From contig WBZZ01002516.1 of assembly GCA_019918135.1 (NCBI GenBank), positions 167,501 through 231,500 of the forward strand: a DNA stretch of 64,000 nt. Direction: 5' to 3'. Source of the DNA: Paulinella micropora (lineage: Eukaryota; Cercozoa; Imbricatea; Euglyphida; Paulinellidae). Position numbers and translations under genes: made by a program. The notes under the pieces are model-generated. The model saw only the letters and a list, made by a program, of their open reading frames with translations, made no database searches and was not told where the DNA came from. Below are positions 57,945 through 64,000 of the stretch, in pieces (the stretch's first letter is position 1; each line of letters opens with the position of its first letter).

Positions 57945-59067
57945 TCAAATCTCATGTGCCGCAAGCGCATCATCATCAAGTTCCAGCTTCCTTTTTACGT
58001 TCTTCCTAGCTCTGTCTGGAACACTATGAGGCTCTTCAAATGCGCTCTGATCAGGTATGAGGCACGATATGTCTAAAGGGACAAGTGGTGGCAGTGGTGC
58101 TGGTGGTGATAGAGTGATGCGAGTAGGCGGTGGTGGTGGTGGCATAAGATAATTTGACTTGTTGGCAGAGGTTGCTGGATTAGGAAAGCGTACAGACAGA
58201 GTACGGACGAGTCCTGGCATAGCCTTAGCTTGCTTGTTGGTAGAGGTTGTTGGATTAGGAAAGCGTACAGACTGAGTACGGACAAGTGGTGGTGGTGGTG
58301 AGTATGGTGGTGATCGTGGAGTCTGTGTGTTAAGTTGAGCAATGGTCTTGTCTTTCATGTGCATATCCATGACACAGCCAACAAGCTGCATGTCAACATG
58401 TTCCTGTGAGGCAGGATATGTATCCTTTCCGTTCATGTATGATGAGATGAACCTAGGCAGAACCTTGTCTACATCAGCAGATGCAAAGTGTTTAAACAAA
58501 GATCGGATGTTGCGAGTGGGTTCGGTGTTATGAGTTTGTTCCGTTGTCTTGATTTCACGCGACTGCAATGTAAGCTCTGTAGAGGTCTGTGCTAGTTCTG
58601 TTAGTGACATATTTTTTTTGCTTTCTTGATCATCCATGCACGCATTCAAGAACTCCTTAATCTGCTTCCACCCATTCCACTGACGGGTTTTCAAAGGCAT
58701 GCCATGGATGATATCAAACATCTGGTAATAGGGTAGACAGCTAGCCGACATATAGTCAACGCCGCTGGGATTTCCACTGACGTGGACTGGATAGGTGACT
58801 ACATCCCACTTTCCGTTTTGGAGCGCACCTGGCATGTAAAACCTCTTCCAAGTGTCAGGCGCAGTGTCGCGTGCTTCGTCGGGCGTGAGACAGGCCTTGA
58901 CTGCATCGGTGATCGAAACCACACCTTTGGCCCTAGACAGAAAGGCTGTTTAGATACGGAAGCGCTAGAGCATTGACTTACTTGTTGTGGGGGATCGCAA
59001 TGAAGGTCGGCTTGAGATGGACTTCACCTCTGCGAGTGGTGCTTGCGGCATCAGTATCAGAAGACAT
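57945..59067 (-). CDS. Proline-rich unknown protein, two exons
   Basis: Exon 1 is 58982-59067 (MSSDTDAASTTRRGEVHLKP...), intron 58933-58981 (49 nt, GTAAGT to CTAG), exon 2 58932-57945. About 358 residues. N-terminal domain with DTWKRFYMPGALQNGKWDVV and MLKTRQWNGWKQIKEF-like segments; the C-terminal half is proline-rich with an internal duplication (VRTQSVRFPNPTTSTNKQ and VRTLSVRFPNPATSANKS, about 58160-58290) and an NLS-like KNVKRKLELDD near the end. No family recognised. May be a host or captured viral gene. Confidence 0.55.
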
Positions 59068-59326
59068 TGCACTTCTTGGGTTGATCGAAACCTCGATTAT
59101 GAGGCTGCAACCCAAGGTTTGCGGTTTTGGTGACCAAATGGTCAGTCGGACCCAAATGACTGCGTCGGGCGCAGAAAATTCACCACGCGGTCCCAAAAAG
59201 GGTGCACCGGACCCCAAACTTTACCGCAGAAGAAACGGTTTTCGAAGGTTCTCGAAAAACAGATGATGCCGGGTCCAGGCTTCACCGAAAAAAAAGGAGG
59301 CAACAGGCCTATCGACAAACCCGAAA

Positions 59327-59360
59327 TTTGAAAAAACGGGTTGCAACCCGTTTTTCGAAA
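59327..59360. repeat. Palindrome centred on CGGGTTGCAACCCG
   Basis: A perfect 24-bp core (59332-59355) with near-symmetric A/T flanks. Between the proline-rich gene and the primase-helicase. Confidence 0.8.
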
Positions 59361-59497
59361 AGGGAGGCTAGCAAAGCCATAATTCGCCTTTCCTCGAAAA
59401 TCAGAAATGGCTTTCCACTGTTCCAAGGGTAAAACAGATCCCTCTGCTTTCCTCTCATTTTTTGCTCCTATTCTAGCTCTCGCTGGGCAACCAAGAC

Positions 59498-62344
59498 ATG
59501 GTCGCCAGTATGCTTTCTGCGCTGAATGTTATCCGTGTGACGGCGATAACAAGGATGGATATAAGAACATGGGTATGCTCCTCTGCCTCTCTTCATTCTC
59601 CTCATTTCGCTGTCTATGTAGAGGAGTTTGCTAGATTCCGTACCGTCTACGAGAAGACGATGTACCTCGCCAGCTGGCAGCGCGTCTACGAGTCGGAGAA
59701 GTCCAAACGAACAATTGTTCGTTTTGCTGTGAACCTGGACTTTGAGCAGCAAGTGCGCATGGTCCTGGGGGTACCACAGAACAGATACTTGCACACCGTG
59801 TTCCTGCCTGGGCGCCAGGTGGGCTTCAAGCTGGACATCGACTGCAGGGTAGGGGAAGACTTCGGCGAATCCGCTAAGATAGACTGTGCACAGCGCATGT
59901 TCGACAACCTGTGCTACGAGGTCAGCCAGCAGCTCGAGTACATGGAAATGACCGATTTCGTCCTGGCCGAAACCGACTTCCTGGTCTGCTCTGACTACAG
60001 CTTACCGGAGAAGATTTCCTTGCATGTCCACTGCGACAAGATCGTATTCCACAGCGTCCACCACCTCAGCGCCTTCATCGACAGGATCAGGCGCAGCTCG
60101 GCGATCATCACCGAGCTCGAAAGCGGGATAGACTCGGCGCCCTTTGGTCCCAACCGCTCCCTTAAGCTACCGCTGCAGCGCAAGTCCGAGGGCAGGCAGC
60201 CTATGGCAGTGGACAAGAACATGGGTATGGGAGCCTCGAAGGAGATCAGCGACGAACAGGCCGTCACCATCGGTATGGCGCATAAGCCAGACTCGTACTT
60301 TCCAGTGGACAGGATCAACGTGAAGTACGAAGACATCACGGATGATACACCTGAGAGCGTCTCGGAATCTATCGTCAGGAAGTCGCTCATTGAGGCCTCC
60401 GGCTTCTATACATCACGGGAGGGAGGCATTACTGTAACTAAGTGCAAGAATATCCCTGGGAGGTTTTGGGTTATCTTCGAGAGGAACAAGGCGCGTCGGT
60501 GTGTCGTGGTCTCTGACAAGCAGCACACAGGCAGCAACGACGGCAAGAAAGGCCTGGGAACTATAGTTGACATAGCCAACGACAGGTTCATCAGAGTGAC
60601 ATGTCAGCTATGTGAAGACTCTGTGCTGGTACCACTCATAGACGAGGAGGGGGAGCTGAAGGAGGAAGTGGCAGAGGAGGCCCCTGGTGACATAAATGAC
60701 GGTATGCTCACGCCTGGCCTCGGTGTGCTCTTCGAGAAGCTCCGGAGGACGTGCCGACCACTTGTACTCGGCGACACGGAATGCGAGGTAGGAGACGAGC
60801 TACCTGTCATCGCTATCAAGGACCGTATGCACCAGGTCTTCAAGATCAAGGAGGAAGCCGCGCTTTATTTCAACGATTACTGGTCGAGGGCGATGGCCGT
60901 GATCAAACGCAAGAGAGCTAAGAAGAAGGCCAGGACCGAGGAACCTCCGGTGAACAAGAGGGAGCTGCTGGTACGCTACAGGGAGGCGCATGACCAGTTC
61001 TACAACCTCGTCACCGACTACCTGAATGATTACTGCTGTGAGATCACTGAGCAACGATTCGTGGCGGTTTACGACGTTATCACTGACAAGTGGTGCTTTC
61101 ACCCCACGCAGAACTGGACCAAGGACAGTGACAAGGCATTCGCTCTCAACTTCCCCGACATCGACTTAAAGGGGCTTCACTGTGTCAAGCGACGCACCTT
61201 CTACAGCGCGTGGATGCATGCCAAGATGCACCGGGCATCGCCTAACTGCGATACCTTCTTCACCGTGGAGGAGGCGCTTGGCGATGGAGGAGGAGGAGGG
61301 AGCGCGATGCTCAACCTCTTCACCGGCCTGGCTTATTCACGCAGACGAGTCAAGCAGGAAATGGAGGGAATGGAAGATGAGATAGACTCTCACCGCCGCG
61401 AAGTAGAGGTCTACCTGCGCTTTCTGAGGGATGTTATCTGTGGCAGGAGCACCGAGCGCTACAACTACCTCCAGCGCTGGATCTACCAAGTACTGGTCGT
61501 CAAGAAGAAGCCCGAGAGCGCTATTGTTTTGCTCGGCGAGCAAGGGACGGGGAAGAGCACGCTGGGCAGGTTGCTGGGTAAGGTTATCGGCGCCAACGCC
61601 TTCCTGGCCTTCAGCAAGGCCTCCGCGGTCACGGGGGAGTTCAATGACCACCTGCAGGGCGAGCTGCTTGGCATGTCAGAGGAGGCGGTGCATTCGTCCG
61701 ACAAGAAGGGCGTCAACGTACTCAAGGATAATATTATCATCACCAGCGACTCCATGATGATCCACAAGAAGTTTCATCCGCAATACACCGTTAAGAATAA
61801 CTTGGCGCTAATCTTCACCGGGAATAGTATCAGGACCATCCTGCACGAGCGGACCAACCGGCGCTATGCCTTCTACAATGTTAAGCTCAACATGGAGCCG
61901 GGGGAAGCTTTTAATTACTTCGAGCGTGTGCGTAACATCGACCCCCTCTTTGTGGCCTGGTTCTACTACTACGATTTCCCCGAGGAGCTCAAGCGTATCG
62001 ACTTGCGGCTGGACCTACCCAGAGACAACAACGACCTGCATTTCGAGACCGCGCTCGTGTCCGCGCCCTTTCACGTACAGTTTATCTACGAGATCCTCGA
62101 TACTGAGTACGTCGGCTTTGCCGCCAATGCCAGCTTCGACGATTGGCAGAGTGCCTACGCGCGCTGGGCCGCCGAGAAGAGGCTGCGCAACCCTTACGTC
62201 AACATCACTATCTTCCTTGCCGATCTGATCGTTCACACCCATTGGGACAACAACCTCAACAAGCTCGCCCCGAGCGAGGGGCGTGAGGAGCAGATCGGGA
62301 AGTTCAAGTCCGCGCTCACCAACCTCACCGGGAGAAACGACTAG
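59498..62344 (+). CDS. Primase-SF3 helicase (D5-like) of giant-virus type
   Basis: 948 residues. Archaeo-eukaryotic primase domain near the start: FKLDIDCRV (about residue 110, the paired catalytic acids), KISLHVHCDK (His), and NRSLKLPLQRK. A long linker follows, then the SF3 helicase: GEQGTGKSTLG (Walker A, about residue 680), GELLGMSEEAV (Walker B), LALIFTGNS (sensor) and ERTNRRYAFY (Arg finger). These proteins prime and unwind viral DNA during replication. The N-terminus before EEFARFRTVYEK is uncertain; given short introns nearby it could begin in an upstream exon. Overlaps the stop of the convergent YqaJ gene by four bases. Confidence 0.85.
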   Translation: MVASMLSALNVIRVTAITRMDIRTWVCSSASLHSPHFAVYVEEFARFRTVYEKTMYLASWQRVYESEKSKRTIVRFAVNLDFEQQVRMVLGVPQNRYLHTVFLPGRQVGFKLDIDCRVGEDFGESAKIDCAQRMFDNLCYEVSQQLEYMEMTDFVLAETDFLVCSDYSLPEKISLHVHCDKIVFHSVHHLSAFIDRIRRSSAIITELESGIDSAPFGPNRSLKLPLQRKSEGRQPMAVDKNMGMGASKEISDEQAVTIGMAHKPDSYFPVDRINVKYEDITDDTPESVSESIVRKSLIEASGFYTSREGGITVTKCKNIPGRFWVIFERNKARRCVVVSDKQHTGSNDGKKGLGTIVDIANDRFIRVTCQLCEDSVLVPLIDEEGELKEEVAEEAPGDINDGMLTPGLGVLFEKLRRTCRPLVLGDTECEVGDELPVIAIKDRMHQVFKIKEEAALYFNDYWSRAMAVIKRKRAKKKARTEEPPVNKRELLVRYREAHDQFYNLVTDYLNDYCCEITEQRFVAVYDVITDKWCFHPTQNWTKDSDKAFALNFPDIDLKGLHCVKRRTFYSAWMHAKMHRASPNCDTFFTVEEALGDGGGGGSAMLNLFTGLAYSRRRVKQEMEGMEDEIDSHRREVEVYLRFLRDVICGRSTERYNYLQRWIYQVLVVKKKPESAIVLLGEQGTGKSTLGRLLGKVIGANAFLAFSKASAVTGEFNDHLQGELLGMSEEAVHSSDKKGVNVLKDNIIITSDSMMIHKKFHPQYTVKNNLALIFTGNSIRTILHERTNRRYAFYNVKLNMEPGEAFNYFERVRNIDPLFVAWFYYYDFPEELKRIDLRLDLPRDNNDLHFETALVSAPFHVQFIYEILDTEYVGFAANASFDDWQSAYARWAAEKRLRNPYVNITIFLADLIVHTHWDNNLNKLAPSEGREEQIGKFKSALTNLTGRND

Positions 62345-63099
62345 ATAAGCTCACACTCCGGTGTAAAGGAATAGTCTACCGTGTGTCCTCTCTTCACACG
62401 CTTCTCCCTCCTCAGTTTGGGTGGAGGGGGCGCAAGTTCAAGGCTCTCTCTGAACTCCTTGATAGCGGGCAGTGCCACGTCCCGCCAGTAGTCTTCATTA
62501 AACTTCACTACCGTCACGTCGATGTATTCATTAACATATTGTCTGAAATAACTAGGACGGTAGCGCACAAAGTGCACTTCTCTGAAGCCGGTTACCGCCA
62601 TCTGGCACTGGAGCTGGGGGTAGTAGATAGCGGGTATTTCCCCTTGTTGATTCTCCAGGTCCGGGTTCCAGTACGGGCACTTCACTTCGACTAGCACCGG
62701 CTTGTGCATCAAGACGCCGTCCGGTGTAGCGCCGATCCAGTCTATCGCCTCCACCAGCCTAGAGCCCAGCACGAAGCCGCACGGCTCCTCCATGAGCTTG
62801 TTGCCCGTCACTCGCTCATAGACCCGCAGGGCCCTGACCTCGTGGCTGTTGCCGTGCCTCGTCGCCTCGTTGCCTTCGAAGGGGTCCAACATGTTGTATT
62901 TCTTTCTCGCCAACCTCAGCCTGTCCATGTACTTGTTGATGCCTAGTATAGTAGACACGTCAGTGGCAGTGATGCACCGCCTGCGCTCCTGCATGCACTG
63001 CTCGTTGCCGAACTCCAGCCTCCGCCGCGCGTACAAGGACGCAGTTTCTGGGCACGGCTGCGTACGCGCCTCTGTGTCTACACGCGCCTCGATTGTCAT
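62341..63099 (-). CDS. YqaJ-type viral recombinase (lambda exonuclease fold)
   Basis: 252 residues. Motifs in order: RRRCITATDVSTILGINKYM, ATRHGNSHEVRALRVYERVT, DWIGATPDG (catalytic Asp), VLVEVKCPYWNP (Glu and Lys) and AIYYPQLQCQMAVTGF (Gln/Tyr helix). This PD-(D/E)XK nuclease resects double-stranded DNA ends to start annealing-type recombination; it is common in large DNA viruses and phages. Convergent with the primase-helicase. The C-terminus is basic (KLRREKRVKRGH). Confidence 0.8.
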   Translation of the reverse strand: MTIEARVDTEARTQPCPETASLYARRRLEFGNEQCMQERRRCITATDVSTILGINKYMDRLRLARKKYNMLDPFEGNEATRHGNSHEVRALRVYERVTGNKLMEEPCGFVLGSRLVEAIDWIGATPDGVLMHKPVLVEVKCPYWNPDLENQQGEIPAIYYPQLQCQMAVTGFREVHFVRYRPSYFRQYVNEYIDVTVVKFNEDYWRDVALPAIKEFRESLELAPPPPKLRREKRVKRGHTVDYSFTPECELI

Positions 63100-63162
63100 T
63101 TCTGGTTCTTTCTGATACTATCTGAGACATGCAAGAAAAAAAAATACTCTCTTCTAAAGGGG

Positions 63163-63170
63163 TATATAAG
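63163..63170 (+). promoter_or_regulatory. TATA box of the TVpol-like gene
   Basis: TATATAAG about 19-26 nt before the ATG at 63189, implying a very short leader. The other strand's YqaJ gene starts at 63099. Confidence 0.5.
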
Positions 63171-63188
63171 AACAGGAGTAACCCGTCA

Positions 63189-64000
63189 ATGTCCGTGCTT
63201 GTCTTACACCAACGGCTTGATAAACTCCGCCTGCAACAAATCAGGTGTCTCAGCGGGCTGAGCCCGCAAGAGGAGAAGTCGGTAGAGGACCTCCTCAAGG
63301 AATGCGTGCGCACGCGCGTCAAGGTCAACTACAAAGCCAGCCCTGACAACCCGGAGGGCAGAATCAACGGCAGGGGCTCCATCGGGAACCTGCCCGGCTG
63401 GATAGCTAGGCTAGTGGCTGGCGAGATCTACTCTTTCCTGGATATTGAAAACGCTGCCGTCACTATTCTGACGCAGCTGGCGTGCAAGCACCTGGTAGTC
63501 GTGCCTCCCCTCCTACGGCAGTTTGCCACCAGAGAAGGGCGCAGGCTCCTTACCGAGCAGCTGCTCGCGCAGCTCAATAGCGACGACCCCAAGTTTGCCA
63601 AAAAGAGCTTTAACGCCGTCCTCAACGGACACTCCATCGAGGGGCTCTGCTGCCCTCTTATGCTCGAGTGGTGCGAGGCCTGCAGGTCCTTTGTACGCGG
63701 CCTCAAGGGCTGTCCGGCCTTTGCAGACGTCTGGCAGCTCACGGAGAAAAAAGAAACCAACAGGGACGCCACGTTTGTCTCCTACTTGTACCAGAGGTAT
63801 GAGCGGAGGTGTATGTTGGCTGCCTGCGAGTTTCTCGAGCAGAAAGGCTACCGCGTCGGCGTTTGGAAGCACGACGGCGTATGGGTCGAAGAAACTGTTT
63901 TTACCCCAGGGTTAGTGGCAGATATTACAGAGCACATCCTCAAGCAAACGGAGCTGCACGTCTCATTACACTACGGAAGGCCCCTCCCCACCCAGCAGGA
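63189..64000 (+). CDS. TVpol-like DNA polymerase, N-terminal part (runs off window)
   Basis: 270 residues visible, open to the window edge. RINGRGSIGNLPGWIARLVA then EIYSFLDIENAAVTILTQLA corresponds to the acidic motif A of TVpol/family-A-like proteins (pattern Y-x-D-I-D-x-x-N-x-x-x-x-I-L), FAKKSFNAVLNGHSIEGL to a Lys-containing motif B, and VGVWKHDGVWVEE to motif C. TVpol proteins of PLVs, virophages and related viruses are usually followed by a helicase, which would lie beyond 64000. Assignment by motif order only; no search. Preceded by a TATA box. Confidence 0.5.
   Translation, partial: MSVLVLHQRLDKLRLQQIRCLSGLSPQEEKSVEDLLKECVRTRVKVNYKASPDNPEGRINGRGSIGNLPGWIARLVAGEIYSFLDIENAAVTILTQLACKHLVVVPPLLRQFATREGRRLLTEQLLAQLNSDDPKFAKKSFNAVLNGHSIEGLCCPLMLEWCEACRSFVRGLKGCPAFADVWQLTEKKETNRDATFVSYLYQRYERRCMLAACEFLEQKGYRVGVWKHDGVWVEETVFTPGLVADITEHILKQTELHVSLHYGRPLPTQQ

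Noticed and set aside
1-64000. tRNA or rRNA genes
   Set aside because: I looked for the usual T-arm and anticodon patterns and rRNA landmarks and found none I could support.

Overview
The window looks like a repeat-rich chromosomal segment of a protist, probably an alga or similar microbial eukaryote. It is packed with remains of Polinton-like viruses (PLVs), two GC-rich blocks of giant-virus-like genes, microsatellites and long pentanucleotide arrays. The eukaryotic setting rests on GT-AG introns of 48-49 nt in three genes and on the sheer amount of simple sequence. No rRNA or tRNA gene and no ordinary housekeeping gene was recognised, so the species cannot be named.

Layout. 1-425 is microsatellite. 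427-4822 is PLV A, a truncated capsid block (packaging ATPase, basic protein, coiled coil, adenain-type protease, penton, major capsid). 4823-21903 is PLV B, nearly a whole element: protein-primed DNA polymerase B, lipase, ExoX-C-like protein, surface protein, major capsid, penton, protease, basic protein, ATPase, a long fibre with an S74 chaperone end, a zinc-finger protein and a retroviral-type integrase. 21945-25817 carries two copies of a small two-gene cassette plus repeats. 25894-35363 is PLV C, a composite into which a piece of another PLV has been copied. 35370-40272 is microsatellite, pentanucleotide arrays in both orientations around a 400-bp palindrome, and small foldback repeats. 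40299-48138 is GC-rich, compact and giant-virus-like: PCNA, VLTF2-like, VLTF3-like, a probable ssDNA-binding protein, a 616-residue possible recombinase and several unknowns. 48282-52043 is PLV D, a partial element with an intact surface protein. 52653-53875 is a third cassette. 53945-57475 is terminal blocks, repeats and arrays. 57673-59067 holds two unknown genes, one with an intron. 59498-64000 is a second giant-virus-like block: primase-SF3 helicase, YqaJ recombinase and the start of a TVpol-like polymerase.

How it fits together. The PLV genes form complete replication, packaging and capsid modules, but most copies are broken, so the elements read as fossils of recent to moderate age; the best-preserved genes (ATPase of B, first gene of C, surface protein of D) suggest fairly recent arrival. 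About 31 kb (23.5-54.8 kb) is bounded by inverted copies of one composite end: microsatellite, GGCC-rich block, about 110-bp terminal block, coiled-coil gene and its divergent partner. PLVs C and D and the first giant-virus-like block lie inside it.

The observations I rate highest are the recurring cassette, the 31-kb inverted frame, and short palindromic repeats carried in frame inside PLV genes. Gene functions are inferred from motifs read by eye; no database search was run.
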